Origin: Chitinophaga agri
GTDB lineage: Bacteria > Bacteroidota > Bacteroidia > Chitinophagales > Chitinophagaceae
NCBI RefSeq assembly: GCF_010093065.1
Contig: NZ_CP048113.1
Span: forward strand, 5,908,001-5,972,000
Length of the DNA stretch: 64,000 nt
Direction of reading: 5' to 3'
Part shown: positions 41,356 to 53,448 of the stretch, one piece after another
Layout: the number at the start of each line of letters is the position of its first letter
Position numbering within the stretch: the stretch's first letter is position 1
Notes under the pieces: model-generated
Seen by the model: the letters and a program-made list of their open reading frames with translations, nothing else
Told to the model about the DNA's origin: nothing
Databases searched by the model: none
Program-made: the position numbers and the translations under genes

Positions 41356-44300
41356 ATGTCTCTAAAAAAAGCCCAAGCAAACGAAAGAGTAAATTTTGGA
41401 AAGATCAAACAAGTTACTGAGACACCGGATCTGTTGGCTATCCAAATCCAATCTTTCAAGGATTTCTTCCAGTTAGAAACCACACCAGACAAACGTAACA
41501 ATGAAGGCCTTTTTAAAGTATTCAAGGAGAACTTCCCGATTACAGATACCCGCAATATCTTCAATCTGGAGTTTCTGGACTACTTTGTAGACCCTCCGCG
41601 ATATACGATAGAGGAATGTATTGAACGTGGGCTGACCTATTCTGTACCGCTGAAGGCGAAATTACGCCTGAGCTGTAACGATGAGGAGCACGTTGACTTC
41701 CAGACTATTGTGCAGGACGTATTCCTCGGGAATATACCCTACATGACACCTAGAGGTACATTCGTGATCAATGGTGCTGAGCGCGTGGTAGTATCGCAAC
41801 TCCACCGTTCTCCTGGTGTATTCTTCGGACAGTCCATACATCCAAACGGAACGAAAATCTACTCTGCAAGGGTGATTCCGTTCAAAGGGGCGTGGATGGA
41901 GTTTGCTACTGATATTAACAACGTAATGTATGCTTACATCGACCGTAAGAAGAAGTTCCCTGTAACTACCCTTCTGCGTGCGATCGGCTACGAGACAGAT
42001 AAAGATATCCTCCAGCTCTTTGGTATGGCTGACGAGGTGAAAGCAGACAAGAAGAGCCTGGATAAATATGCCGGTAAGAAACTGGGTGCACGTGTACTCA
42101 GAAGCTGGGTAGAAGACTTCGTAGATGAAGATACCGGTGAGGTGGTGAGCATTGAGCGTAATGAGATAGTGCTCGAACGTGACAGCATCCTCGATGAAGC
42201 GAATATCGAAACCATCGTGGATATGGGCGTGAAGAGCGTGTTCGTGCAGAAAGAAGAGGTAAGTGGCGACTTCTCAATTATCTACAATACTTTAAATAAA
42301 GATACATCTAACTCCGAGCTGGAAGCCGTTCAGCACATCTACCGCCAGCTGCGCGGTGCCGATGCGCCGGATGATGAAACAGCAAGGGGTATCATCGATA
42401 AATTGTTCTTCTCAGACAAACGTTATGACCTCGGTGATGTTGGTCGTTATAAGATCAACAGAAAACTTGGTCTGCCTACGCCACTCAACATGAAAGTGTT
42501 GACAAAAGAAGACATCATTGCGATCATTAAATACCTGGTACAGCTGACCAACAGTAAAGCTGAGATCGATGATATCGATCACCTGAGTAACCGTAGGGTG
42601 CGTACCGTGGGCGAACAGTTATATGCGCAGTTTGGTGTTGGTCTGGCCCGTATGGCCCGTACCATCCGTGAGAGAATGAACGTTCGTGACAATGAGGTAT
42701 TTACTCCGGTAGACCTGATCAATGCAAGGACCCTTTCTTCTGTAATCAACTCCTTCTTCGGTACCAGCCAGCTGAGCCAGTTCCTGGATCAGACTAACCC
42801 GCTGTCAGAGATCACGCACAAACGTCGTATCTCCGCACTCGGACCCGGTGGTCTTAGCCGTGAAAGAGCAGGTTTCGAGGTGCGTGACGTACACTATAGC
42901 CACTACGGCCGTCTCTGTACCATCGAAACACCGGAAGGTCCGAACATCGGTCTGATCTCCACCCTCTGTGTGCACGCAAAAGTGAACGATATGGGCTTTA
43001 TCGAAACACCTTACCGCAGGGTGAATGAAGGTAAAGTTGATATGGATAACGTGAAGTTCCTGAGTGCTGAAGAAGAAGATACCGTGAAGATCGCACAGGC
43101 GAATGCACCACTCGATGAAGAAGGTAACTTTGTCAACGATAAGGTGAAATCCCGTGAAACAGGTGACTTCCCTATTCTCGACAGAGGAGAGGTAGAATAC
43201 ATGGACGTTGCGCCAAACCAGATCGTTGGTCTGAGTGCTTCCCTGATTCCGTTCCTCGAGCATGATGACGCCAACCGTGCGTTGATGGGATCAAACATGC
43301 AACGTCAGGCGGTTCCGCTGATCAACCCACAGGTGCCGATCGTAGGTACTGGTCTGGAAGGAAAGGCTGCCCGCGATTCCCGTCTGCAGATTACCTCAGA
43401 AGGTAAAGGTGTTGTAGAATTCGTTGATGCAAACGAGATCCATGTTCGTTACGAGCGTGATGAAATGCAGAAACTGGTTTCCTTTGAGGATGACCTGAAA
43501 ATATACCAGCTGACCAAATTCGTTAAAACCAACCAAAGTACCTGTATCAACCTGCGTCCTGCAGTGAAGAAAGGTCAGGTACTCGCATTCGGCGACTTCC
43601 TGACGGAAGGTTACGCTACCCGTGGTGGTGAACTGGCACTGGGCCGTAACATGAAAGTGGCGTTCATGCCATGGAAAGGTTACAACTTCGAGGATGCGAT
43701 CGTAATCTCTGAGCGTGTAGGACGTGAAGACCTCTTCACTTCTATCCATATCGATGAATACGAACTGGAAGTACGTGATACTAAACTGGGTGAAGAAGAA
43801 CTGACTCCGGATATTCCAAACGTAAGTGAGGAAGCTACAAAAGATCTGGACCAGAACGGCATCATCCGCGTTGGTGCGCACATTAAAGAGGGCGACATCC
43901 TGATCGGTAAGATCACTCCTCGTGGTGAATCTGATCCTTCTCCTGAAGAAAAACTGCTCCGTGCGATCTTCGGTGACAAGGCTTCTGATGCGAAAGATGC
44001 TTCCCTGAAGGCACCTCCAAGCACAGAAGGTGTGGTGATCGACAAGAAATTGTTCAGCCGCGCTAAGAAAGATAAGAACTCCAAGACCCGCGAAAAAGCG
44101 GCACTGGAGAAACTTGAAAAAGTACACCAGAAGAATGAAGAAGACCTGCTGGAAGTACTCATGGGTAAATTGCTGACACTCCTGAAGGATAAAACTTCCC
44201 AGGGTATCACCAACACTTACGGTGAAGTACTGATTTCAAAAGGCTCTAAGTTCTCTTCCAAGAACCTGGCAAACATCGACTTCCAGAATGTGAATCCGCT

Positions 44301-45165
44301 TGGCTGGACTACCGACGAGGTAACCAACGATCAGATCAACACATTGCTGCATAACTATAACATCAAATACAATGAAGAACTGGGACGTTACAAACGCGAG
44401 AAGTTCAACATCTCTATTGGTGATGAGTTACCAGCGGGCGTACTGAAACTGGCGAAGGTATACCTGGCCAGCAAACGTAAGCTGAAAGTAGGTGATAAGA
44501 TGGCGGGTCGTCACGGTAACAAGGGTATCGTTGCCAAGATCGTTCGTGATGAAGACATGCCATTCCTGGAAGACGGTACTCCGGTAGATATCGTACTGAA
44601 CCCATTGGGCGTACCTTCCCGTATGAACCTTGGTCAGATCTACGAAACTGTACTGGGTTGGGCCGGTCTGAAACTGGGTGTAAGATTTGCAACACCAATC
44701 TTCGACGGTGCTACTACCGAAGAGATAGCAGAATATATAAACGAAGCAGGTTTACCAAGCTTTGGCCATACTTACCTGTATGATGGCGAAACCGGTGAGC
44801 GTTTCCACCAGAAAGCTACCGTGGGCGTTATCTACATGTTGAAACTGAGCCACATGGTTGATGACAAGATGCACGCCCGTTCTATCGGACCATACAGTCT
44901 CATCACACAGCAGCCGTTGGGTGGTAAGGCGCAGTTCGGTGGTCAGCGTTTCGGTGAGATGGAGGTGTGGGCACTGGAAGCATACGGTGCATCCAATATC
45001 CTGCAGGAACTGTTAACCATTAAGTCGGATGACATTGTAGGCCGTGCCAAAGCATATGAGTCTATCGTTAAAGGCGATAACATACCAAAAGCAGGCGTAC
45101 CGGAGTCCTTCAATGTATTGATACATGAGCTTCGTGGTCTGGGTCTGGATTTGAAATTTGATTAA
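41356..45165 (+). CDS. rpoB: DNA-directed RNA polymerase beta subunit
   Basis: 1269 residues, core catalytic subunit. The rifampicin pocket (about 467-510) reads [16 protein letters not shown] and [14 protein letters not shown], all wild-type residues at the classical resistance positions. Downstream [29 protein letters not shown] and [20 protein letters not shown] are beta-subunit signatures. It is separated from rpoC by 144 bp with a hairpin. Confidence 0.98.
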   Translation: MSLKKAQANERVNFGKIKQVTETPDLLAIQIQSFKDFFQLETTPDKRNNEGLFKVFKENFPITDTRNIFNLEFLDYFVDPPRYTIEECIERGLTYSVPLKAKLRLSCNDEEHVDFQTIVQDVFLGNIPYMTPRGTFVINGAERVVVSQLHRSPGVFFGQSIHPNGTKIYSARVIPFKGAWMEFATDINNVMYAYIDRKKKFPVTTLLRAIGYETDKDILQLFGMADEVKADKKSLDKYAGKKLGARVLRSWVEDFVDEDTGEVVSIERNEIVLERDSILDEANIETIVDMGVKSVFVQKEEVSGDFSIIYNTLNKDTSNSELEAVQHIYRQLRGADAPDDETARGIIDKLFFSDKRYDLGDVGRYKINRKLGLPTPLNMKVLTKEDIIAIIKYLVQLTNSKAEIDDIDHLSNRRVRTVGEQLYAQFGVGLARMARTIRERMNVRDNEVFTPVDLINARTLSSVINSFFGTSQLSQFLDQTNPLSEITHKRRISALGPGGLSRERAGFEVRDVHYSHYGRLCTIETPEGPNIGLISTLCVHAKVNDMGFIETPYRRVNEGKVDMDNVKFLSAEEEDTVKIAQANAPLDEEGNFVNDKVKSRETGDFPILDRGEVEYMDVAPNQIVGLSASLIPFLEHDDANRALMGSNMQRQAVPLINPQVPIVGTGLEGKAARDSRLQITSEGKGVVEFVDANEIHVRYERDEMQKLVSFEDDLKIYQLTKFVKTNQSTCINLRPAVKKGQVLAFGDFLTEGYATRGGELALGRNMKVAFMPWKGYNFEDAIVISERVGREDLFTSIHIDEYELEVRDTKLGEEELTPDIPNVSEEATKDLDQNGIIRVGAHIKEGDILIGKITPRGESDPSPEEKLLRAIFGDKASDAKDASLKAPPSTEGVVIDKKLFSRAKKDKNSKTREKAALEKLEKVHQKNEEDLLEVLMGKLLTLLKDKTSQGITNTYGEVLISKGSKFSSKNLANIDFQNVNPLGWTTDEVTNDQINTLLHNYNIKYNEELGRYKREKFNISIGDELPAGVLKLAKVYLASKRKLKVGDKMAGRHGNKGIVAKIVRDEDMPFLEDGTPVDIVLNPLGVPSRMNLGQIYETVLGWAGLKLGVRFATPIFDGATTEEIAEYINEAGLPSFGHTYLYDGETGERFHQKATVGVIYMLKLSHMVDDKMHARSIGPYSLITQQPLGGKAQFGGQRFGEMEVWALEAYGASNILQELLTIKSDDIVGRAKAYESIVKGDNIPKAGVPESFNVLIHELRGLGLDLKFD

Positions 45166-45183
45166 TATTTGTCCATAAGTGAT

Positions 45184-45221
45184 GGTCCATAGTCCCTGGC
45201 AACCGCCTGGGACTATGGGCC
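45184..45221 (+). repeat. Hairpin between rpoB and rpoC
   Basis: GGTCCATAGTCCC (45184-45196) / GGGACTATGGGCC (45209-45221), 13 pairs including one G-U, 12-nt loop with CTGGCAACCGCC. No T-run; rest of the 144-bp gap shows nothing. Confidence 0.7.
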
Positions 45222-45309
45222 TTAGGCTTTAGATAGTCAGACACGGTAATTGGACTAGTCTATGACCCGCGCACTGAATTACATGTGAATTTTCTTTAAA
45301 CAACATACA

Positions 45310-48300
45310 ATGGCCATCAAGAAAGAAAATCGTCCTAAATCAAACTTTAGCAGCATTACCATCAGTCTGGCTTCTCCGGATTCAATCCTGGAGCGCTCAT
45401 ACGGGGAAGTGCTGAAGCCGGAAACTATCAACTACCGTACTTACAAGCCGGAGCGTGATGGTTTATTCTGTGAAAGGATCTTCGGCCCCGTAAAGGACTA
45501 TGAGTGCTATTGCGGAAAATACAAACGTATCCGTTACAAGGGTATTGTGTGCGACCGTTGCGGTGTGGAAGTAACTGAGAAAAAAGTACGTCGTGAAAGA
45601 ATGGGTCACATCCGCCTGGTTGTACCTGTAGTGCACATCTGGTACTTTAAATCATTACCAAATAAGATCGGTTATCTGCTGGGTATGAGTTCTAAAAAAC
45701 TCGAAACCATCGTTTACTACGAAAGATACGTGATCATACAGGCAGGTGCCAAACAGGAGAAAGGCCTGAACTATGGCGATCTGTTAACTGAAGAAGAATA
45801 TCTTGATATACTGGATACCCTGCCGAAAGACAACCAGCTGTTGCCTGACGAGGATCCAAACAAGTTCATCGCTAAAATGGGTGCGGAAGCAGTAGAAATG
45901 ATGCTGGCCAGAATCGATCTGGATGGCCTTTCTTACCAGCTGCGTAACCAGGCGGCAACTGAAACCAGCCAGCAACGTAAGGCGGAAGCGCTGAAACGTC
46001 TGAGCGTGGTGGAAGCTTTCCGTGAAGCAAATGGTCGTGTTGAAAACCGTCCCGAATGGATGGTAATGCAATACATCCCTGTTGTACCACCAGAACTGCG
46101 TCCGTTAGTTCCATTGGATGGTGGCCGTTTCGCGTCTTCTGACCTGAACGACCTGTACCGCAGGGTGATCATCCGTAACAACCGTCTGAAACGTCTGATC
46201 GAGATCAAGGCGCCAGAGGTGATCTTACGTAACGAAAAACGTATGCTGCAGGAAGCAGTTGACTCCCTCTTCGATAACTCCCGTAAGTCAAATGCGGTGA
46301 AAGCGGAAGGTGGTCGTGCACTGAAATCCCTGTCTGACGTACTGAAAGGTAAACAAGGTCGTTTCCGTCAGAACCTGTTAGGTAAGCGTGTGGACTACTC
46401 CGGTCGTTCCGTTATCGTGGTAGGTCCTGAACTGAAACTGCACGAGTGTGGTCTGCCGAAAGATATGGCTGCTGAACTGTTCAAACCGTTCATCATCCGT
46501 AAACTGATCGAAAGAGGTATCGTGAAAACGGTGAAATCGGCGAAAAAGCTGGTTGACAGAAAAGAAGCAGTAGTTTGGGATATCCTGGAAAACGTTCTGA
46601 AAGGACACCCGGTAATGCTGAACCGTGCTCCGACCCTGCACCGTCTCTCCATTCAGGCATTCCAGCCTAAACTGGTAGAAGGTAAAGCGATCCAGCTCCA
46701 CCCACTGGTGTGTTCTGCGTTCAACGCCGACTTTGACGGTGACCAGATGGCTGTGCACGTACCGCTGAGCAATGCTGCGATACTGGAAGCACAGTTACTG
46801 ATGCTGTCTTCACATAACATTCTTAACCCGCAGAACGGTACGCCAATCACCCTGCCTTCTCAGGACATGGTATTGGGTCTGTACTACATCACCAAAGGCA
46901 AGAAATCTACCCCTACTGAAAAAGTAGAGGGAGAAGGTAAAGCTTTCTATTCTGCGGAAGAAGTAATCATCGCTTACAACGAGCAGAGAGTAAATCTGCA
47001 TGCGAACATCCGCGTAAAAGCAAATGTTCGTGACGAGAAAGGTGAGCTGGTGAACAAGCTGATCGAAACAACCGTAGGTCGTGTGATCTTTAACCAGCAC
47101 GTTCCAAAAGAAGCTGGTTATGTGAACGCACTGCTGACAAAGAAATCACTGCGTGAGATCATTGGTGACATCATCAAGTACACTGATATCCCTAAAACTG
47201 CGAAGTTCCTGGATGATATCAAACAGCTTGGTTTCCGTACCGCATTCCGTGGTGGTCTGTCCTTCAACATCAATGACCTGATCATCCCAGAGGTGAAACA
47301 GCACATGATCGATGGTGCTGCCAGCGAAGTTGACGAAGTATGGGATAACTATAACATGGGTCTGATCACGAATAACGAACGTTATAACCAGATCATCGAT
47401 ATCTGGTCTCGTGTGGATACCAAGGTAACTGAAACGCTGATCCGTGAGCTGGCAAATGACAAACAGGGCTTCAACTCTGTGTACATGATGCTTGACTCAG
47501 GTGCGCGTGGTTCCAAACAGCAGATTAAACAGCTCGCTGGTTTGAGAGGTCTGATGGCTAAACCACGTAAGAGTGGTTCTACCGGTTCAGAGATCATCGA
47601 AAACCCGATCCTGTCCAACTTTAAAGATGGTCTGAACGTATTGGAATACTTCATCTCTACGCACGGTGCCCGTAAGGGTCTTGCGGATACGGCACTGAAA
47701 ACGGCGGATGCAGGTTACCTGACCCGTCGTCTGGTAGACGTTGCTCAGGATGTTGTAATCAATGAAGAAGATTGTGGTACACTGCGTGGTATCGCTACTT
47801 CCGCACTGAAAGATAATGAAGAGGTGGTTGAACCACTGTATGACCGTATCCTCGGCCGTACTTCTCTGCACGATGTATTCGATCCTCATACAGAGGAACT
47901 GATCGTTGAAGCAGGTGCTCAGATCACTGAAGATATCGCTCACCGTATTGAAAACAGCGCTATCGATATCGTAGAGATCCGCTCCGTACTGACCTGCGAA
48001 AGCCGCAGAGGTGTGTGTGTGAAATGTTACGGTAAGAACCTCGCTACGGGTTACATTACCCAGCGTGGTGACGCTGTTGGTATCATCGCAGCACAGTCCA
48101 TCGGTGAACCTGGTACTCAGCTGACCCTCCGTACCTTCCACGTGGGTGGTGTGGCTGGTTCTACATCTGTTGAAACCGGCTTACAGGCTAAATTCGATGG
48201 TACCGTTCAGTTTGACGGTCTGCGTACCACTACATATGAAAATGGCGAAGGTGAAAAAGTACAGGTAGTAATTGGCCGTACAGGTGAATTACGTATCGTA

Positions 48301-49605
48301 GACGTGAAAAATGACAGATTACTGATCACTAACAACATTCCGTACGGTTCTACACTGCTGGTGAAAGACGGACAGAAAGTTGCAAAAGGTGACATGATCT
48401 GTACATGGGACCCGTACAACGCCGTTATCGTATCCGAAATCGCTGGTTCCATCCGTTTCGACAGCATCATCGAAGGTATCACCTTCCGTGAAGAGGCTGA
48501 CGAACAGACTGGTCACCGTGAGAAAGTGGTTATCGAAACCAAAGACAAGAATAAGATCCCGTCTATTTATGTAGATGGTAATAAAGAGGTGAAATCTTAC
48601 AACTTACCAGTAGGTTCTCACATCGTTATTGAAGAAGGTGAAGCGGTAAGAGCTGGTCAGGTGATCGTGAAGATCCCTCGTATCCTCGGTAAACTCCGAG
48701 ATATCACGGGTGGTCTGCCACGTGTAACTGAACTGTTCGAAGCACGTAACCCAAGCAACCCGGCTATCGTATCTGAGATCGATGGTGTGGTAGCATTCGG
48801 TAACATCAAGCGTGGTAACCGTGAGATCATCATTGAAAGCCGTGAAGGTCACATCAAGAAATACCTGGTACCTCTGACACGTCACATCCTGGTACAGGAC
48901 GGTGACTTCGTGAAAGCGGGTACTGCACTGTCTGATGGTTCTATCACTCCTGCTGACATCCTGTCTATTAAAGGACCGTTTGCTGTTCAGGAATACCTGG
49001 TAAATGAGATCCAGGAGGTATACCGCTTACAGGGTGTGAAGATCAACGACAAGCACATCGAGGTGATCGTACGTCAGATGATGCGTAAGGTGAACATCGA
49101 GGATCCGGGCGATACCCGCTTCCTGGAAGGTGACACTACCGATAAATTCGAATTCTTTGAGGAAAACGATAATATCTTCGACAAGAAGGTTGTTACCGAA
49201 GCTGGTGACTCCGGCTTACTGAAAGCAGGTCAGATCGTTACCCTGCGTCAGGTTAGGGAAGAGAACTCCCTGCTGCGCCGCGCAGATAAGAAACTGGTGG
49301 AATTCCGTGATGCAAAACCGGCTACTTCCAGCCCGCTGTTACAGGGTATCACGAAAGCGTCCCTGGGTACTCACAGCTGGATCTCTGCCGCATCCTTCCA
49401 GGAAACAACCAAAGTACTGTCTTCTGCTGCCATCAACGGTAAGATAGATGACATGCTTGGCCTGAAAGAGAACGTGATCACCGGTCACCTGATCCCTGCA
49501 GGTACTGGTCTGCGTGAGTTCGAAAACATGATCGTAGGTTCTAAAGAAGAATACGACATCCTGGCCTCTTCTAAAGAAGTGTTCCAGTTTGACGAAGAAG
49601 AATAG
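45310..49605 (+). CDS. rpoC: DNA-directed RNA polymerase beta' subunit
   Basis: 1431 residues. Zinc ribbon [20 protein letters not shown] at the N-terminus, catalytic Mg2+ loop NADFDGD (472-478; D474, D476, D478), bridge helix and trigger loop region ([21 protein letters not shown]), second zinc site [13 protein letters not shown] and the C-terminal sandwich. Followed by a strong terminator that ends the operon. Confidence 0.98.
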   Translation: MAIKKENRPKSNFSSITISLASPDSILERSYGEVLKPETINYRTYKPERDGLFCERIFGPVKDYECYCGKYKRIRYKGIVCDRCGVEVTEKKVRRERMGHIRLVVPVVHIWYFKSLPNKIGYLLGMSSKKLETIVYYERYVIIQAGAKQEKGLNYGDLLTEEEYLDILDTLPKDNQLLPDEDPNKFIAKMGAEAVEMMLARIDLDGLSYQLRNQAATETSQQRKAEALKRLSVVEAFREANGRVENRPEWMVMQYIPVVPPELRPLVPLDGGRFASSDLNDLYRRVIIRNNRLKRLIEIKAPEVILRNEKRMLQEAVDSLFDNSRKSNAVKAEGGRALKSLSDVLKGKQGRFRQNLLGKRVDYSGRSVIVVGPELKLHECGLPKDMAAELFKPFIIRKLIERGIVKTVKSAKKLVDRKEAVVWDILENVLKGHPVMLNRAPTLHRLSIQAFQPKLVEGKAIQLHPLVCSAFNADFDGDQMAVHVPLSNAAILEAQLLMLSSHNILNPQNGTPITLPSQDMVLGLYYITKGKKSTPTEKVEGEGKAFYSAEEVIIAYNEQRVNLHANIRVKANVRDEKGELVNKLIETTVGRVIFNQHVPKEAGYVNALLTKKSLREIIGDIIKYTDIPKTAKFLDDIKQLGFRTAFRGGLSFNINDLIIPEVKQHMIDGAASEVDEVWDNYNMGLITNNERYNQIIDIWSRVDTKVTETLIRELANDKQGFNSVYMMLDSGARGSKQQIKQLAGLRGLMAKPRKSGSTGSEIIENPILSNFKDGLNVLEYFISTHGARKGLADTALKTADAGYLTRRLVDVAQDVVINEEDCGTLRGIATSALKDNEEVVEPLYDRILGRTSLHDVFDPHTEELIVEAGAQITEDIAHRIENSAIDIVEIRSVLTCESRRGVCVKCYGKNLATGYITQRGDAVGIIAAQSIGEPGTQLTLRTFHVGGVAGSTSVETGLQAKFDGTVQFDGLRTTTYENGEGEKVQVVIGRTGELRIVDVKNDRLLITNNIPYGSTLLVKDGQKVAKGDMICTWDPYNAVIVSEIAGSIRFDSIIEGITFREEADEQTGHREKVVIETKDKNKIPSIYVDGNKEVKSYNLPVGSHIVIEEGEAVRAGQVIVKIPRILGKLRDITGGLPRVTELFEARNPSNPAIVSEIDGVVAFGNIKRGNREIIIESREGHIKKYLVPLTRHILVQDGDFVKAGTALSDGSITPADILSIKGPFAVQEYLVNEIQEVYRLQGVKINDKHIEVIVRQMMRKVNIEDPGDTRFLEGDTTDKFEFFEENDNIFDKKVVTEAGDSGLLKAGQIVTLRQVREENSLLRRADKKLVEFRDAKPATSSPLLQGITKASLGTHSWISAASFQETTKVLSSAAINGKIDDMLGLKENVITGHLIPAGTGLREFENMIVGSKEEYDILASSKEVFQFDEEE

Positions 49606-49624
49606 TACAGATACATTCATGTAT

Positions 49625-49664
49625 AAAAAAAATGTCCCGGCAACTACGTCGGGACATTTTTTTT
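49625..49664 (+). terminator. Terminator of the rpoBC operon
   Basis: AAAAAAAATGTCCCG / CGGGACATTTTTTT (49625-49639, 49650-49664) with a 10-nt loop. Confidence 0.94.
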
Positions 49665-49704
49665 ACGTGTAACTTTCGGTCAATTAAACTACCGGATGAT
49701 TGTT

Positions 49705-50421
49705 ATGAAGCATTGGCGTTATTTTATATTAATTCTCATTACTGCAGGGATTTTTGCATGTAATAAAGACAGTGATGACTCTATACCGGTTACCACTTCT
49801 AATATTAATATTTTCCAGGCAGTGCCGGGCACCGAGTTTAACGTGTTCATAGATACTACCACGTTGACAACAGGGCTGGCTTACGCGCAAAGTTCAGGTT
49901 ATCACGCTTATGAGGCGAAGCGTTATACGCTTTTGGTAAGCCCCGTTGGCTACCCGGACTCCGTTTTCGCCGGAGGACAGATCAGTCTGCGGAACGGCTT
50001 TTATTATACCCTCTTTTTATCATTGACCAATGCAGGAGCACCCCAGGTATTGCTGACTGAGGATAATCTCCGTAGTACCAGGTCCGGATATGGGAGAATG
50101 CGTTATATCAATCTGAGTGATACTTATTTAAATCGTACTACCAGATTAACAGTAGATGTAAATGTGCATACAACATCAACAGATGCAGGAACAGACACCG
50201 TGCGATACTTCCGTCGTCTGAGCTACCTGGCGGCCACCGATTTCGGAGATGTACAGGTAGGACCACATTCGTTATTCGTGACTTATCCTGATTCTACACT
50301 GGCCTTCAATGGTACCACCGGTATGTCCTTTGAAGTGCAGGACCAGAGACAATATACCTTTATCGGCTATGGGAATGCCTTGAAACCGGACTCTTTTAAG
50401 ATCGCTACTTTTGTCCAGTAA
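49705..50421 (+). CDS. DUF4397-type surface lipoprotein
   Basis: 238 residues from ATG 49705 (MKHWRYF). Lipobox ITAGIFAC with acylated Cys19, then NKDSDD, an acidic signal like the Bacteroidota surface lipoprotein export signal. The mature protein has a DUF4397-like pattern, INIFQAVPGTEFNVFIDTTT, with small beta-sandwich repeats. Not an enzyme; role unknown. An ATG three codons upstream (49696) is equally possible. Confidence 0.8.
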   Translation: MKHWRYFILILITAGIFACNKDSDDSIPVTTSNINIFQAVPGTEFNVFIDTTTLTTGLAYAQSSGYHAYEAKRYTLLVSPVGYPDSVFAGGQISLRNGFYYTLFLSLTNAGAPQVLLTEDNLRSTRSGYGRMRYINLSDTYLNRTTRLTVDVNVHTTSTDAGTDTVRYFRRLSYLAATDFGDVQVGPHSLFVTYPDSTLAFNGTTGMSFEVQDQRQYTFIGYGNALKPDSFKIATFVQ

Positions 50422-50565
50422 GTCAGCCAGATATTCCTCCGGATTATCCTGATATGTGAAAGTGTTGTTAAGTTAGGGAGGGACTAAGTATAATCATCTA
50501 AAAACCTTATTTTAGCCGTTCAAAATTTAAAATGTATTTAAGGATTAAAAAATCCACCTAACAAC

Positions 50566-51189
50566 ATGCGTACTACAAAACAATTTGTGAAAAGCGGACT
50601 ATTAGCGGTATTAACAGCCGGAACATTTATGGCTTGCCAGCAGAGTAACAAACAAGCTAACAGTGGTGAGGCAGCTGCCGCAAAAGATGGCGGTGCTGTG
50701 TCTAATAGCAGCTTTATCATTGCTTATGTGGATATCGACACCGTTGAAGCTCACTACGACTATTTTAAAGAGAAGAAAGCCGAACTGGAAAAGAAACAAC
50801 AGGCGATTGACAACGAACTGAATGCTAACGTACGTGCATTACAGAATGAGGCCGCTGATTTCCAGCGTCGTGCACAATCAAGCTCAATGACGCAGGCAGA
50901 AGGAGAAGCTACGCAGCGTGCCCTTTATAATAAACAGCAGCAGCTGGAAGGAAAAGCACAGAATATGCGTTCTCAATATGCTGAGCAGGAAAACAAATTC
51001 AATGAAGAGCTGCAGAAAAGGCTGAACGATTTCCTGGAGAAATTCAATGCTGATAAACGTTATGCCTTCATCCTGTCTTATCGTACCGGTGCAAGTAACG
51101 TACTGTACAAAGACCCTAAGTATGATATTACTAATGAGGTGATTAAAGGTTTAAATGAAGCTAACAAAACAGCAACTGAGAAAAAATAA
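50566..51189 (+). CDS. OmpH/Skp-like periplasmic lipoprotein chaperone
   Basis: 207 residues with lipobox AGTFMAC (Cys24) and no acidic export signal, so it likely stays on the periplasmic side. The mature region is the Skp/OmpH fold: IIAYVDIDTVEAHYDYFKE followed by a long coiled coil of K, E, Q and R (about 65-165) and AFILSYRTGASNVLYKDPKYDIT. Skp holds unfolded outer-membrane proteins. The ATG at 50566 is the only sensible start. Confidence 0.85.
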   Translation: MRTTKQFVKSGLLAVLTAGTFMACQQSNKQANSGEAAAAKDGGAVSNSSFIIAYVDIDTVEAHYDYFKEKKAELEKKQQAIDNELNANVRALQNEAADFQRRAQSSSMTQAEGEATQRALYNKQQQLEGKAQNMRSQYAEQENKFNEELQKRLNDFLEKFNADKRYAFILSYRTGASNVLYKDPKYDITNEVIKGLNEANKTATEKK

Positions 51190-51231
51190 TAGTTGCTATA
51201 GCAAAAACATTTAAAAAATAATATATCTTAG

Positions 51232-51265
51232 AATCCCGTCTCCGCTAAAGAGACGGGATTTTTTG
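51232..51265 (+). terminator. Intrinsic terminator after OmpH-like gene
   Basis: AATCCCGTCTC (51232-51242) / GAGACGGGATT (51250-51260) then TTTT. Confidence 0.9.
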
Positions 51266-51279
51266 TAATCCTACAACAT

Positions 51280-52719
51280 ATGGACAACCAAAACACAGCT
51301 TTCCGTCCCAGTCTCAGCTTACTGGACGCAACCATGATCGTTGCCGGTTCTATGATCGGTTCAGGCGTTTTCCTAGTATCTGCTGAAATAGCCCGTAACG
51401 TTGGTTCCGCTGGCTGGCTGACATTGATGTGGGTGTTAGGTGGTATTGTGACCATCATCGCTGCTGTCAGTTACGGAGAGTTATCTGGTATGTATCCAAA
51501 AGCAGGAGGACAATATGTTTACCTGCGTGAAGCCTATAATCCCCTTGTAGCATTTTTGTTTGGTTGGACCCAGTTCAGTGTTATCCAGACGGGTACGATT
51601 GCCGCTGTAGCAGTCGCCTTCGCTAAATTTTCCGCTTACATGATCCCGGCTTTCAGTGATGAGAATTATTTGCTGGACCTGGGTTTCCTTAAAATATCAG
51701 CGGCACAGATCATCGCCATCATCTCTATCGTATTACTCACGTGGATCAATACACGTGGTATCAAAAATGGTAAGATCATTCAGACAGTGTTCACACTGGC
51801 GAAGCTATTGTCGCTGTTTGGTCTCATTATCTTCGGATTTCTGCTGGGTGCAAAACAGGAGATCTGGGATGCCAACTGGACAAATGCCTGGCACGCAGTG
51901 AAGCTGACACAGGATGGCGGACAGATCACCACTACACTATTGTCAGGACTGGCATTATGTGGCGCCATTGCCATTTCTATGAAAGGATCATTATTTAGCA
52001 GTGATGCCTGGAATAATATCACGTTTATCGCAGCAGAAATTAAAAATCCACAGAAGAATATTGGCAGGGCATTGTTCCTTGGTACCTTGCTCGTAACGAT
52101 CGTGTATGTCAGTGCAAACCTGATGTATCTCGCGGTGGTGCCTATGCATGATATCGCTTTTGCAGCAAAGGACCGTGTAGCAGTCGTAGCTGCACAACAG
52201 ATCTTTGGTAACAGCGGTTCGTATGTGATCGCTGTAATGATCATGGTATCAACATTTGGATGTAATAATGGCCTGGTGCTTGCCGGTGCCCGTATTTATT
52301 ACACAATGGCGCAGGACGGGCTCTTCTTCAAAAAATCGGCGGAGCTGAATGCGCATAATGTACCTGCAAACGGTCTGTGGATACAATGTCTCTGGGCATC
52401 TTTACTTTGTTTGACTGGTAAGTACAATGACCTGCTGGCAATGGTCATATTTGGTGTGCTTGTATTTTATGTTATCACAATTGCTGGTATCTTTGTGTTA
52501 CGCAGTAAACGTCCGGATATTGCCCGTCCTTACAAGGCATTCGGTTATCCGGTACTGCCAATGATCTATATAGTAATTGCGTCTGCACTGGCCTTATTAC
52601 TGCTGATGTTCGAAAGTTTTTACGCTTTACTGGGATTATTGATCATTGTAACCGGTTTTCCGTTGTATTATCTGGCTATGAGGAAACAAAAAGGTGTACC
52701 AGGGGTGACGGAAAACTAA
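51280..52719 (+). CDS. APC-family amino acid permease
   Basis: 479 residues, about 12 membrane helices, of the amino acid-polyamine-organocation superfamily. TMIVAGSMIGSGVFLVSAEI holds the conserved GSMIGSGVF unwound-helix substrate motif. YPKAGGQYVYLREAYNP, AGARIYYTMAQDGLFF and RSKRPDIARPYKAFGYP are family signatures. Substrate not assignable. Only 15 bp follow the preceding terminator. Confidence 0.9.
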   Translation: MDNQNTAFRPSLSLLDATMIVAGSMIGSGVFLVSAEIARNVGSAGWLTLMWVLGGIVTIIAAVSYGELSGMYPKAGGQYVYLREAYNPLVAFLFGWTQFSVIQTGTIAAVAVAFAKFSAYMIPAFSDENYLLDLGFLKISAAQIIAIISIVLLTWINTRGIKNGKIIQTVFTLAKLLSLFGLIIFGFLLGAKQEIWDANWTNAWHAVKLTQDGGQITTTLLSGLALCGAIAISMKGSLFSSDAWNNITFIAAEIKNPQKNIGRALFLGTLLVTIVYVSANLMYLAVVPMHDIAFAAKDRVAVVAAQQIFGNSGSYVIAVMIMVSTFGCNNGLVLAGARIYYTMAQDGLFFKKSAELNAHNVPANGLWIQCLWASLLCLTGKYNDLLAMVIFGVLVFYVITIAGIFVLRSKRPDIARPYKAFGYPVLPMIYIVIASALALLLLMFESFYALLGLLIIVTGFPLYYLAMRKQKGVPGVTEN

Positions 52720-53288
52720 AATGGATAAAAAATAAGCCCTACTTACACAAAAGTTGTATGCAAAATGGTTGAAAATTTATTTTACTGCTGTGGAACTTTC
52801 AGTGAATTGATGTAATTTGCATGAAGACTTCCGGATTAGAGGATTGGTTTTGTGTGTAACCCTTGACGCAACGACACGTATGAATAGAAAACCCTTTGTC
52901 AACTAAGAGCACTGCTTTACCAAGGAGCAGTGAAATAAAAGGGAGGGAACCTATCATATATCACTACAGGAAGCCCGTTAAGCATAAGGAGTAGTTAGGA
53001 GGAATACATGTTCAAACATCCATTCATATTAATGTGCATGTGTGAATAACGGCTCATCAACATTGTTTGAAGATAGGTATCGCGTACAGAAAAACGAAGG
53101 TTAACATTAGAAGACTATATGCCGACAAACGACATCAATAAAGACATTTATCTTAAATTATTATAAAGGCAATTATTGCTCATTGGGTGAGGTGGAAAAG
53201 GTTTGAAAAGATCTTTCTACTTCGTAATGACAATTAAAAGCCTATACGATTTGCATTCTCGAACATTCACATGACAATCTTAACAACA
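52720..53288. other. 730-bp gap without recognisable gene; structured stretch
   Basis: No credible reading frame. CACTGCT (52910-52916) / AGCAGTG (52926-52932) with flanking CCCTTT (52892-52897) / AAAGGG (52938-52943) forms a stem. AGGAGG lies 5 nt ahead of an ATG (53008) that opens a 13-codon frame; such a Shine-Dalgarno match is rare in this phylum. No match to tmRNA, RNase P or SRP RNA could be seen. It ends with the terminator at 53289. It may encode a small RNA or a long leader; identity is unknown. Confidence 0.35.
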
Positions 53289-53318
53289 AGCGTATGGTAT
53301 CTACCATACGCTTTTTTT
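53289..53318 (+). terminator. Intrinsic terminator at the end of the gene-free stretch
   Basis: AGCGTATGGTA (53289-53299) / TACCATACGCT (53302-53312), then six T; 137 bp before fecR. It has no coding gene upstream on the plus strand for 570 bp. Confidence 0.85.
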
Positions 53319-53448
53319 ATGCCCTTCCTGCCCCCTTTGATCGCCTAATGTTAAGGAATTATGAAGTCCGGTTTTACCATTGGTACATCCCCATTCTTGC
53401 GGCGTTCTCTTTTTGTAGATTGAATAATCATTACTACGATCACCGGAA

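Noticed and set aside
43396..44127. Long minus-strand frames inside rpoB and rpoC
   Set aside because: These are common in high-bias genes; sense frames are complete and conserved.
52720..53288. tmRNA, 6S or RNase P RNA in the gene-free stretch
   Set aside because: No tmRNA 3' TRNA-like end, no RNase P GAGGAAAGTC-type core; 6S cannot be judged by eye. Left as unassigned.
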